In this document: piece by piece, positions 8,007 to 16,187 of the stretch
Position numbering within the stretch: position 1 is the stretch's first letter
Layout of the letters: each line of letters starts with the position of its first letter
NCBI GenBank assembly: GCA_045603545.1
Contig: JAZUMG010000018.1
Location: 1 to 64,000 of the forward strand
Length of the DNA stretch: 64,000 nt
Reading direction: 5' to 3'
From: CAAGNP01 sp045603545
GTDB taxonomy: Bacteria > Bacteroidota > Bacteroidia > Bacteroidales > UBA932
Position numbers and translations under genes: made by a program
Notes under the pieces: model-generated
Told to the model about the DNA's origin: nothing
The model's database searches: none
Seen by the model: the letters and a program-made list of their open reading frames with translations, nothing else

Positions 8007-8459
8007 ATGGAAATCATTTTGAAACAAGATGTCGCTAATCTAGGACACAAAGACGATATCGTAACTGTAAAGAACGGTTATGCAGCTAACTACCTTATCC
8101 CTCAAGGATTCGCTATCATGGCTACCCCTTCAGCTAAAAAGGTTCACGCTGAAAATCTAAGACAAAGAGCTCACAAAGAGGCTAAAATCCGTGAAGAGGC
8201 TACTGCTCTTGCAGCTAAACTTGAAGGCTTGACAGTAAAAGTAACTACCAAAGTTAGCGGTACTGGCAAAGTATTCGGTTCAGTTAACAACATTCAGGTT
8301 GCAGAGGCTCTTGCAGCACTTGGCTACGAGATCGACCGCAGAAACATCACTTTCGCAGAAGGTGACAAAGTTCAGGAAGTTGGTACTTTCGAGGCTACTG
8401 TTAAATGCTACAAAGAGATCAAAGCTAACATTAACGTAGAAGTTGTAGGCGAAGAGTAA
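8007..8459 (+). CDS. rplI: 50S ribosomal protein bL9
   Basis: A 150-residue ribosomal protein with the N-terminal bL9 domain (LGHKDDIVTVKNGYAANYLI near residues 12-32), the long linking helix rich in Lys and Glu, and a C-terminal domain including TGKVFGSV. Last gene of the rpsF operon, 14 bases after rpsR, followed by a strong terminator. Normal length. Confidence 0.97.
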   Translation: MEIILKQDVANLGHKDDIVTVKNGYAANYLIPQGFAIMATPSAKKVHAENLRQRAHKEAKIREEATALAAKLEGLTVKVTTKVSGTGKVFGSVNNIQVAEALAALGYEIDRRNITFAEGDKVQEVGTFEATVKCYKEIKANINVEVVGEE

Positions 8460-8483
8460 TCCTCACCACACACTATAGACAAA

Positions 8484-8516
8484 AGAGATTGACTGTCGCA
8501 GTCAATCTCTTTTTTT
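8484..8516 (+). terminator. Terminator of the rpsF operon
   Basis: A perfect 11-bp stem AGAGATTGACT (8484-8494) with 8500-8510, loop GTCGC, then a T-run. Confidence 0.92.
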
Positions 8517-8588
8517 GTTATCTTCACTTTTGTGCTGCCGGCACCGGAGAGATCTGATAAATCACTGGCGTCGCTATACCATTTTCCT

Positions 8589-8701
8589 ACACACCCGCGA
8601 GTTTTTGCCCGATTTCTTGCATGTGTGTCCAGAAAACACCCTGTTTCCGACCACTTTCGCCACACACCTGCGAGTTTTCGCCCGATTTTCTGCAGGTGTG
8701 T
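8589..8701 (-). repeat. Dispersed intergenic repeat, copy 1 (two hairpin units)
   Basis: Two ~40-bp units (8589-8628 and 8661-8701), each with self-complementary ends of the ACACAC..TGC / GCA..GTGTGT type around a CGGGCAAAAACT core. The same two-unit arrangement occurs at 46862-46996 and 53445-53598; this copy is in the opposite orientation. The rest of 8517-8757 holds no gene that I can support. Confidence 0.85.
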
Positions 8702-8757
8702 AACAAAAATGACCGAACGGATCGGGCATTTTGTAAAGTATTATCAATCGCAGCTGA

Positions 8758-10131
8758 CTAGAATTCAGGAATGATACTTTGGAGCCTGATGCCGTTTGAG
8801 CCTTTGATCAGGAGTGTGTAGTTTTTAGGGTGGGTCTTGTGAACAGACTCTTTGAGTGCCTCAACATCATCGAAGAATTCGAAACTCTCTCCACATCCAA
8901 TCTCAGATGCATACCCTTTCTGGGCGGCAAACTCCTTACCTACCAGAATCACTTTCTTAAGATCCATCTTAGAGAGGATATCGATTATCTCACGGTGCTC
9001 AGACTCTGAATACTCACCCAGCTCCCTCATGTCACCGAGGATGACACCTTTGTTTTTGAACTCTGTTTTATTGAAATTGTCAAGCGAGACCTTCATGCTG
9101 GTAGGATTGGCATTGTAAGCATCTACCACCAGAAGATTATGTTTCCCTTTTTTCAGCTCAGAACGGTTGTTGGTGGGGACATATTCAGCCACAGCTGCAT
9201 AGCACTCCTGCGTAGGAACACCGAAGTGTTCACCTATAGCGATGGCTGCCAGCACATTGTCCACATTATATGACCCTACAAGATGGGTGTTGACCACTGC
9301 ACCACCTATCTTGATACGGAGATATGGGTCGTGAGCTGTGACAGGAAGTACCTCCACCTCCTGATGTTTGACCCCATAGGTGATAGGGTTGATGCCAGGT
9401 CTGTCATCGACCATCTTGAACAGATCGGGATTGTCCACATTGAGGAAGACTGTACCCGAGTGCTCCTGAAGATAGTCGTAAAGCTCACCTTTGGTCTTTT
9501 TGACACCTTCAAATGAGCCAAAACCCTGAAGATGGGCCTTACCCACATTGGTAATCAGACCAAAATTGGGGACAGCCACATTTACAAGCTCCTCAATGTC
9601 ACCAGGATGACTTGCCCCCATCTCCACTACCGCGATCTGTGTGGACATCGATATCCTGAATAGGGTCATCGGCACACCGATGCTGTTATTGAGGTTACCT
9701 TCGGTAGCCACTACCCTAAATCTCTTGGATAGGACAGCTTTGATGAGCTCCTTGGTGGTAGTTTTGCCATTGGTTCCGGTAAGACCGATTACAGGTATCC
9801 TGAATCCCTGTCTGTGCCATTTGGCCAGGAGTTGAAAAGCCCTCAACGGACTCTCTACCAGAATGTACCTCTTAAGCCTGTCCCTGTCTGTCTTTGTCCC
9901 ATAGTCAGGATTCAATCTTGCAGCTGCTACCCTCTGACCAAATTCTGAATCCCTCTCCACTACCGAAATGAGGGCACCCTTTTCAAGGGCCTGACGTGCA
10001 TAATTGTTCCCGTCGAAACTCTCTCCCCTAAGTGCAAAGAATATATTGCCGGCAGCTACACTTCTGCTGTCGGTGCTCACTCCCGATGAAAATGGGAAGA
10101 GCTCAAGTATCTGGCTTATCTCTTTACTCAT
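8758..10131 (-). CDS. murF: UDP-N-acetylmuramoyl-tripeptide--D-alanyl-D-alanine ligase
   Basis: A 457-residue cytoplasmic ATP-dependent ligase adding D-Ala-D-Ala to the UDP-MurNAc tripeptide in peptidoglycan synthesis. The N-terminal domain carries STDSRSVAAGNIFFAL, the ATP loop is GTNGKTTT at residues 119-126, and the C-terminal ligase domain has DAYNANPTSM and LGDMRELG. Length is normal. It is the last gene of a four-gene operon (patatin/barrel, Wzx-like, dut, murF), starting 5 bases after dut. Confidence 0.96.
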   Translation of the reverse strand: MSKEISQILELFPFSSGVSTDSRSVAAGNIFFALRGESFDGNNYARQALEKGALISVVERDSEFGQRVAAARLNPDYGTKTDRDRLKRYILVESPLRAFQLLAKWHRQGFRIPVIGLTGTNGKTTTKELIKAVLSKRFRVVATEGNLNNSIGVPMTLFRISMSTQIAVVEMGASHPGDIEELVNVAVPNFGLITNVGKAHLQGFGSFEGVKKTKGELYDYLQEHSGTVFLNVDNPDLFKMVDDRPGINPITYGVKHQEVEVLPVTAHDPYLRIKIGGAVVNTHLVGSYNVDNVLAAIAIGEHFGVPTQECYAAVAEYVPTNNRSELKKGKHNLLVVDAYNANPTSMKVSLDNFNKTEFKNKGVILGDMRELGEYSESEHREIIDILSKMDLKKVILVGKEFAAQKGYASEIGCGESFEFFDDVEALKESVHKTHPKNYTLLIKGSNGIRLQSIIPEF

Positions 10132-10136
10132 AGTGA

Positions 10137-10571
10137 CTATTTCTTGCCTGTAGAACCAAATCCGCCAGCACCCCTCTCACTCTCAGAGAGCTGTTCAACC
10201 TCTACCCACTCCACTTTCTCATAGCGGGCTATCACCATCTGGGCAATTCTCTCCCCTGGATTGATGGTAAAATCCTCTTTTGACAGATTGACCAGAATCA
10301 CCTTGATCTCACCTCTGTAGTCTGCATCTATGGTGCCTGGAGAGTTGACTATGGAGATTCCATGCTTGGCTGCAAGACCGCTTCTGGGCCTAATCTGCGC
10401 CTCATGCCCTTCGGGCAATTCTATATAGATTCCTGTAGGGACCAGTGCCCTCTCAAGAGAAGACAATACGATGGGTTCATCAATAGCCGCCCTCAGATCG
10501 ACCCCTGCAGAGTGAGCAGTGGCATATTCGGGTGTAGGGTAATTAGACTTGTTTACTATTTTTACTTCCAT
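10137..10571 (-). CDS. dut: Deoxyuridine 5'-triphosphate nucleotidohydrolase
   Basis: A 144-residue trimeric dUTPase converting dUTP to dUMP and pyrophosphate. Conserved motifs are present: AGVDLRA, RSGLAAKHGI, NSPGTIDADYRGEI, and the C-terminal GFGSTGK that closes the active site. The start MEVKIVNKS at 10571 is chosen over an upstream codon because it matches the family N-terminus. This places the first 29 bases inside the 3' end of the preceding flippase gene, implying translational coupling. Confidence 0.95.
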   Translation of the reverse strand: MEVKIVNKSNYPTPEYATAHSAGVDLRAAIDEPIVLSSLERALVPTGIYIELPEGHEAQIRPRSGLAAKHGISIVNSPGTIDADYRGEIKVILVNLSKEDFTINPGERIAQMVIARYEKVEWVEVEQLSESERGAGGFGSTGKK

Positions 10572-12033
10572 ATCTGACAAATAAGAAATATGCTGCAATA
10601 TACACAAAAATCAATACCGTTCTAATCGCAAGCTTCCAAATCAGGTTAAGTTCCCCTGGTATAAGCAAGTTCACTCCGTAGAGGAGAAGACCACCTGAGA
10701 TTATCCCCAATATCCTGCACCATTTGTAAGGTATCCTGTAATACTTGTTCCCCAGAAGGGCACTCACTACCAGCATCACGAGATAGCTTGCAAAGTGTCC
10801 CCAGGCAGCTGCCCAATAGGAGTACTTGGCCAGGAACAATACATTGACCACAGTGGTCACCAACAATCCCGCCATCGTGATCCAGATGGCATAGGATGAT
10901 TTGTCAGAGAGTTTGTACCACATCGAGACATTGAAGAGCATCCCGAGCATCATATATGCCAGAAGCATTATTGGCACAATCCCCATCCCCACTCTGAAAT
11001 CACGTCCTACGATAAACTGGATAATGTCGATATAGAAAATAATCCCCAGAAATACGAGCATGCAGAATGCAACAAAATACTCCATCACCTGTGCATACAA
11101 CTCCTTGGAACCTTTATCACGAGCTCTCGCAAAAAAGAATGGCTCTGCTGCGAATCTGAACATCTGGACGAAGAGCGACATTATCACTGCCACCTTCACA
11201 GCAGCCTGATATATACCCAGATCAGATCTCCACAATGTATCGTCCACATTGAAATACCTGAACAATATCCTGTCAAGGAAATCGTTGATCACCCCGGGAA
11301 GCCCCGCTATCATCAATGGCAACGAATAGAGCATCAGCCCTTTCCATACCTTTCTATCAAGCTCGAACCTCAGCTTCAAAATGTCGGGAACAAAGAGGAG
11401 TAGTGCCACCACGCAACTCACGCATATCGAAAATATAGGGTACGAGAAATCGGGGGTAGCAGAGACAAACTTCAACATGAATGTATCGGGATGTGCTGCT
11501 GCAAATTTGGGGAACCACAGGAAGAGCAATACGTTTGACCCCACCTCTGTAAGGATCTTGGTGGTCTTGAAAATGGCAAATTTCCACGCCTTGGTCTCAA
11601 ACCTGAGTTTTGCAAAAAGTATTGCAGTAAATGAGTCTATGGCCAGGATAAGCCCTATGTAAACATAGCAGAGGTAGTAGCCTGGATAACCCATCGCCAC
11701 AGAGATGGGCTCACCGAAGAATATCATCACCAGCAGGAATACCAATGATACTGCCGATACAGAGAGAAGTGCAGTGGAGAAGACCTGTGCTGGGACGGCC
11801 CCCTCCTTGTTGGCAAATCTGAAGCAACCTGTCTCAAGTCCGAGGGTAAGCACCACCTGAAACATGGCGATATAGGCCATAAATTCTGTCAGAACGCCAT
11901 AATCTGCCGTAGTCAGGTAGTATGTATACAAAGGGAGAAACAGGAAATTTATAAAGCGGGCCAAAATGGTACTGACCCCATATATGGCGGTCTCCCCCGC
12001 CAGTTTTTTCAATATTGAACTGTTTGAACCCAT
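10543..12033 (-). CDS. Polysaccharide/lipid flippase-like membrane protein (Wzx/MATE superfamily)
   Basis: A 496-residue protein with about 12-14 membrane segments and the typical start KKLAGETAIYGVSTILARFINFLFLP of the polysaccharide-export branch of the MOP flippase superfamily. It probably moves lipid-linked sugars across the inner membrane. It starts one base after the patatin/barrel gene and overlaps dut by 29 bases. Linkage to dut is one I recall in other Bacteroidota. The substrate is unknown. Confidence 0.85.
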   Translation of the reverse strand: MGSNSSILKKLAGETAIYGVSTILARFINFLFLPLYTYYLTTADYGVLTEFMAYIAMFQVVLTLGLETGCFRFANKEGAVPAQVFSTALLSVSAVSLVFLLVMIFFGEPISVAMGYPGYYLCYVYIGLILAIDSFTAILFAKLRFETKAWKFAIFKTTKILTEVGSNVLLFLWFPKFAAAHPDTFMLKFVSATPDFSYPIFSICVSCVVALLLFVPDILKLRFELDRKVWKGLMLYSLPLMIAGLPGVINDFLDRILFRYFNVDDTLWRSDLGIYQAAVKVAVIMSLFVQMFRFAAEPFFFARARDKGSKELYAQVMEYFVAFCMLVFLGIIFYIDIIQFIVGRDFRVGMGIVPIMLLAYMMLGMLFNVSMWYKLSDKSSYAIWITMAGLLVTTVVNVLFLAKYSYWAAAWGHFASYLVMLVVSALLGNKYYRIPYKWCRILGIISGGLLLYGVNLLIPGELNLIWKLAIRTVLIFVYIAAYFLFVRYGSKNSKQV

Positions 12034-12034
12034 T

Positions 12035-14362
12035 TTAATTCTTCAATCCTCTGGCTTTAAATATTAGAAATCCGAGATTCAACTGTGGATAGAACTTGGT
12101 ATCCGCTTTCTGGTAATATGCACAGGAGAGAGACATCGGTCCAAGTGGAGACTGCCACACGAAGGCTGCATCACCCAAAAAGTTACCCATAGGGAACGGA
12201 TCTGAAAAGTCGTACTCACCACCTCCCCTCTCGAGAATCTCCCTGTATGGTTGGAAATACCCCACCGCCACACGAAGTGACAGAGAACTTCCGAACTTGA
12301 ATATGGGGGTCAGTGTTACACCCGCATAGATCGGTGCCCTGTATCCCTCCAGAAGGAGAGTCCTGCTGTGTACGGTCGGAGTATAAGCTGGAGAGAGGAG
12401 TACAGTGGAGATATAGTCACCCATCCTCATAGGGTTTGAGAGGACAATATTGGCATTGAGACCCAATGATAGCCATTTGGCCACATTATAGTAATTGTCC
12501 ACACTCAGATCTATTACTGCACTGTGTTTGATGCTATTGTATTTGTCTGGAAATTTGTGCTCCACCGATTGGGTGCCGGGGATGAAAACCTCCTTGCCGT
12601 AGATATACCTTATGTCAAAATGCCTCCTCTTACCCTCTGTAGGATAGAGCCTGTAGTTCAGGGTATTCTGCTCTATCTGCACCCTTGGGGTTACATAAGA
12701 GAACTCGGTCCTGTCCTTCTCATCATATTTGGTATAGGAGTTTGTCGGATAGTAATCGTAATGGTTGAAACCTCCACTCACCCCAATATTTATCAGCATA
12801 CCATTTTGGGACGATAGTGGCATACCCACGCTGAGTGTACCGTATATTTCGGTCTCCATCACATTTCTGGCCAGCGTGGTAGAGAAAATAGGGCTCTGGT
12901 TACTGGTCAGATAATCATATCTGTGGGCCACGACATCCAACTCTACAAAACTCAGAGGGTCAAACGACATATCTTTTCTCAGGGATAAGTCTGCCCCTAT
13001 GTAGAGCTGCCCTACATTAAGGTTGAATGCCCCTCTGTAGGGGTGTTTGTCCATATCCTGGTATGATATGCCTATATACCCCTGAAGCAGCGATGAAGAT
13101 GATATGTTTCCACCTGCAGAGAGGGTGACCCCCCTCTTCTTCGATGCATCAATATTGAGTGTATAGAATGAATCATCGGGGTCAAATCTGGCTGTAGGAT
13201 AAAATGTATTTACCGTCTTGGCAGCTGTCACTTTATAATATCCCCTTTTGGCCTGGTTGAATGAAAATGTATCCCTGCCGCCTGTTATGGTCTTGGTGAT
13301 ATACTCTTTCTCCAGGGAGTCAAGATCTCCGGCGATAGTCAGTTCATCAAAAATAAGTGACGGGCACCTTTTCCTGAATGCAAGCCTCATACTGTCCACT
13401 TCCGCTTTGGTCCTCTCTCGCTGAATCCTCTTCTTGAGTTCCGGGATATATTCCAGAGCCTCGCGGTATCCCTTCTCCATAATCTCATCGACAGCCTGAA
13501 AATCCATCAATCCATACTGGCTGTACTCGCCACTTATGACGAGCCCCTGCTCCACCGGGATATTGTAATCCGAATCGACTGATACCATCAGCTCGATCAT
13601 CCCGAACGGGTCATCATCCTCGAAGGTCATTGCTTCACCCTTTACACATTTGGAACCGATAAGGTAGTCGGGATTGTGGATCTTCTGCATCAGTTCCCAC
13701 GGAAAGTTATTGTAAAATCCACCATCAAAAAGGAGGGTAGAATCCACAACGATAGGTTTGAAATATGCCGGGAATGTCATTGACGCCCTGATGGCAGACC
13801 CCAGATCACCCGATGTGCTTACATACTCTTTTTTATTGGCTATATCTGCTGCAACACAGAAAAAGGGGACCATAAGCTTGTTGAAATCGTACTCTGCAGC
13901 GGCAGATGATGTCCCGAAAAGCTGCACCACTGCCAGGTCCATCGGATAGGGAGAGACTATACTGGTAGGGAGTGAGAGCTTGAGTCCGTCAAACCTTCCC
14001 AGCTTATCATAACTTTTGCGAAGGTTTACATTTATCATCGAGGGGGTGGGGTCCGTCTGGTAGAGGAATGTGGAGAAATCACGCTCCTGCTCCCCTTTGT
14101 ACCACGACAAAAACCTGTCCGACTTGATTATATAGACCATATCTTCTACAGAGAGTCCTATGGCATACATTCCACCCACAATCGCACCCATACTTGTCCC
14201 CGATATATAGTCAATGGGGATATTGTTCTCCTCCAACGCCTTGATTACCCCCAGATGGGAAAGCCCCTTGGCACCACCTCCACTCAACACCAGACCTACA
14301 GACTGGGAAAAGATGGGGAGTGACAGCAAAAAAGTAACTATGACTATGGAAATTTTTCTCAT
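12035..14362 (-). CDS. Patatin-like phospholipase with C-terminal outer-membrane beta-barrel
   Basis: A 775-residue exported protein. After a signal peptide (residues 1-20) comes a patatin domain: oxyanion loop GGGAKG at 28-33, nucleophile motif GTSMG with S57, and DGG with D213. All catalytic residues are kept. A middle part (about 330-400) may be a POTRA-like linker, and the C-terminal ~370 residues look like alternating beta-strands of an outer-membrane barrel, ending in LNLGFLIFKARGL. This is the layout of PlpD-type (type Vd) lipases. First gene of the operon with the flippase, dut and murF. Confidence 0.88.
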   Translation of the reverse strand: MRKISIVIVTFLLSLPIFSQSVGLVLSGGGAKGLSHLGVIKALEENNIPIDYISGTSMGAIVGGMYAIGLSVEDMVYIIKSDRFLSWYKGEQERDFSTFLYQTDPTPSMINVNLRKSYDKLGRFDGLKLSLPTSIVSPYPMDLAVVQLFGTSSAAAEYDFNKLMVPFFCVAADIANKKEYVSTSGDLGSAIRASMTFPAYFKPIVVDSTLLFDGGFYNNFPWELMQKIHNPDYLIGSKCVKGEAMTFEDDDPFGMIELMVSVDSDYNIPVEQGLVISGEYSQYGLMDFQAVDEIMEKGYREALEYIPELKKRIQRERTKAEVDSMRLAFRKRCPSLIFDELTIAGDLDSLEKEYITKTITGGRDTFSFNQAKRGYYKVTAAKTVNTFYPTARFDPDDSFYTLNIDASKKRGVTLSAGGNISSSSLLQGYIGISYQDMDKHPYRGAFNLNVGQLYIGADLSLRKDMSFDPLSFVELDVVAHRYDYLTSNQSPIFSTTLARNVMETEIYGTLSVGMPLSSQNGMLINIGVSGGFNHYDYYPTNSYTKYDEKDRTEFSYVTPRVQIEQNTLNYRLYPTEGKRRHFDIRYIYGKEVFIPGTQSVEHKFPDKYNSIKHSAVIDLSVDNYYNVAKWLSLGLNANIVLSNPMRMGDYISTVLLSPAYTPTVHSRTLLLEGYRAPIYAGVTLTPIFKFGSSLSLRVAVGYFQPYREILERGGGEYDFSDPFPMGNFLGDAAFVWQSPLGPMSLSCAYYQKADTKFYPQLNLGFLIFKARGLKN

Positions 14363-14369
14363 TTTGCAC

Positions 14370-14392
14370 TATATTTGCAAGAGCCAAAGATA
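14370..14392. promoter_or_regulatory. Overlapping divergent promoters
   Basis: TATATTTG at 14370-14377 on the plus strand serves the cyclophilin gene. TATCTTTG at 14392-14385 on the minus strand serves the patatin gene. The two -7 boxes are only 7 bases apart in a 52-base intergenic gap, so the two polymerases should compete. Confidence 0.65.
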
Positions 14393-14414
14393 CAAAAAAC
14401 ATACTAAAGAAGTT

Positions 14415-15077
14415 ATGAAAACGAGATTTATTGCATTATTGATGATCCTTCCATTCGTTATCGCATCATGCGGCAACAACAAATCAAAAGAGGATCAGAC
14501 CAAAGAGGAAACCAAAGAACAAGTAAAAGATATGGAAACCAAACTTTCATTCGCTCCGGAATCATTGCCGGAAGAGCCTATTTTTGAGATTATCACATCA
14601 GAAGGGACCATCACAGTTCTTCTATATAAAGACACCCCTCTACACAGGGACAATTTCGTAAAACTCGCATCTGAGAATTTCTACGACAACATCCTCTTCC
14701 ACAGGGTAATCAACGGATTTATGATCCAGGTGGGCGACCCATTGACCAAAGATCCTGCCAATGCTCCAAAATTTGGCACCGGTGGTCCTGGATACACAGT
14801 TCCTGCAGAATTCGTAGCTGAGCACACCCACAAGAAAGGTGCCCTGGCTGCAGCAAGACTTGGCGATATGGCCAACCCCAAAAGAGCCTCTTCAGGTTCA
14901 CAGTTCTACATCGTACAGGACGAGAGGACATGTGCACAGCTTGACGGAGCTTACACAGTATTCGGCGAGACCCTTGACGGCTTCGAGGTTATAGACAAGA
15001 TCGCATCTGTCCAGACAGACCAGAGGGACAGACCTGTAAAAGACATCAAGATAATAACCATTAAGCCTGTTATCTAA
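14415..15077 (+). CDS. Cyclophilin-type peptidyl-prolyl isomerase, lipoprotein
   Basis: A 220-residue prolyl isomerase. The leader MKTRFIALLMILPFVIASC ends in a lipobox (Cys19), so it is lipid-anchored in the envelope. A charged linker (residues 22-45) precedes the cyclophilin fold: FHRVINGFMIQVGDP with the catalytic Arg, GSQFYIV, and LDGAYTVFGETLDG. The ATG at 14415 gives the lipoprotein signal; upstream in-frame codons would run through the promoters. It is followed after 1 base by the efflux operon, suggesting a folding role for periplasmic or outer-membrane proteins made with it. Confidence 0.93.
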   Translation: MKTRFIALLMILPFVIASCGNNKSKEDQTKEETKEQVKDMETKLSFAPESLPEEPIFEIITSEGTITVLLYKDTPLHRDNFVKLASENFYDNILFHRVINGFMIQVGDPLTKDPANAPKFGTGGPGYTVPAEFVAEHTHKKGALAAARLGDMANPKRASSGSQFYIVQDERTCAQLDGAYTVFGETLDGFEVIDKIASVQTDQRDRPVKDIKIITIKPVI

Positions 15078-15078
15078 A

Positions 15079-16182
15079 ATGAAAAGGATTTTGATTGGGA
15101 TGATGCTGATTTCATCCCTTTCTTTTGTTTCGTGCAAAAGCAAGACAGAGGCGGTACAAACACCTCCTGAATACAAAACGATGCAGCTTGATACCACTAC
15201 CGCTGTGGTATATGCCGAATATTCCGCAGTGCTCCAAAGTGAGGCAGTGGTGGAGATCCGCCCCAAAGTAAGCGGTTACCTTTCAAAAATTGCCGTCAAT
15301 GAAGGGCAATGGGTAAACAAGGGTGCCCTCCTCTTCCAGATAGATGATGCCGACTACCAGCAGAAGGTAAACTCTGCAAAAGCTGGGATGCAATCGGCAA
15401 GAGCTGGCAGGGACAATGCCCTGTTGGAGGTTAAAAAACTGACACCACTTGTAGAAAAAGGGATTATAAGCGAATTTGAACTTGAGACCAGGAAAGGGAA
15501 CCTTGAGGCAGCTGAGGCTGCATTGGCTCAAGCTGAAGCAGCATATGAGGATGCCAGGATCAACCTCGGCTACACCTCCATCACAGCGCCCACCTCAGGT
15601 GTCCTCAGCAGGATCGAGGTGAGGGTCGGATCTTTGGTAGGCCCTTCGGGCAATGCTCCACTTACCACCATCTCTGGCGACGGTGACGTTTACGCATATT
15701 TCTCATTTGACGAGAAAAACCTTGCACCATTGAGAAGGGCAAGATACAACAGCGGAGAGCACAACCCTGCAGGAAAATCGAACATTGGTCTCCTGCTGGC
15801 TGATGGGCAGGAATACAGTCATAAAGGGAAAATGGAGTCCGCATCCGGCATCATCGACCGCACCACCGGCTCCATCCAGCTCAAAGTGGTATTCCCGAAC
15901 CCGGACAATGAGATCCTATCCGGAAGCAGCGGCGTGGTCAGGATACCCGCCACATATCCGGGATGCATCACTGTTCCACAGAACGCCACCTATGAACTCC
16001 AGGACAAGATTATGATATTTGTTGTGAACCAGGACAATTCAGTCACAAGGAAAATCATAACAGTCGAAGGTACTTCAGGGAAAGACTATGTTGTCTCTTC
16101 GGGCCTCCAGAGAGGGGACAGGATCGTGATTGAGGGTGCCGACAAGCTGAAGGACGGCACAGTTATTACCCCTAAAGAGTAA
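15079..16182 (+). CDS. RND efflux periplasmic adaptor (membrane fusion protein)
   Basis: A 367-residue lipoprotein (lipobox LSFVSC, Cys20) of the AcrA/MexA family. It bridges the inner-membrane pump and the outer-membrane channel. Seen are the lipoyl half-motifs (VVEIRPKVSGYLSKIAVNEG and the later INLGYTSITAPTSGVLSRIE region), an alpha-hairpin with Ala/Glu/Gln repeats at about 100-160, and a C-terminal beta-barrel and membrane-proximal domain. Second gene of the operon; 5 bases separate it from the pump gene. Confidence 0.95.
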   Translation: MKRILIGMMLISSLSFVSCKSKTEAVQTPPEYKTMQLDTTTAVVYAEYSAVLQSEAVVEIRPKVSGYLSKIAVNEGQWVNKGALLFQIDDADYQQKVNSAKAGMQSARAGRDNALLEVKKLTPLVEKGIISEFELETRKGNLEAAEAALAQAEAAYEDARINLGYTSITAPTSGVLSRIEVRVGSLVGPSGNAPLTTISGDGDVYAYFSFDEKNLAPLRRARYNSGEHNPAGKSNIGLLLADGQEYSHKGKMESASGIIDRTTGSIQLKVVFPNPDNEILSGSSGVVRIPATYPGCITVPQNATYELQDKIMIFVVNQDNSVTRKIITVEGTSGKDYVVSSGLQRGDRIVIEGADKLKDGTVITPKE

Positions 16183-16187
16183 GGACA

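Noticed and set aside
8515..8774. Open frames of 62-85 codons across repeat copy 1
   Set aside because: They are built from the repeat and terminator sequences in several frames and resemble no protein.
14214..14414. N-terminal extension of the cyclophilin gene
   Set aside because: It would run through the patatin gene and both promoters, and would bury the lipoprotein signal at 14415.
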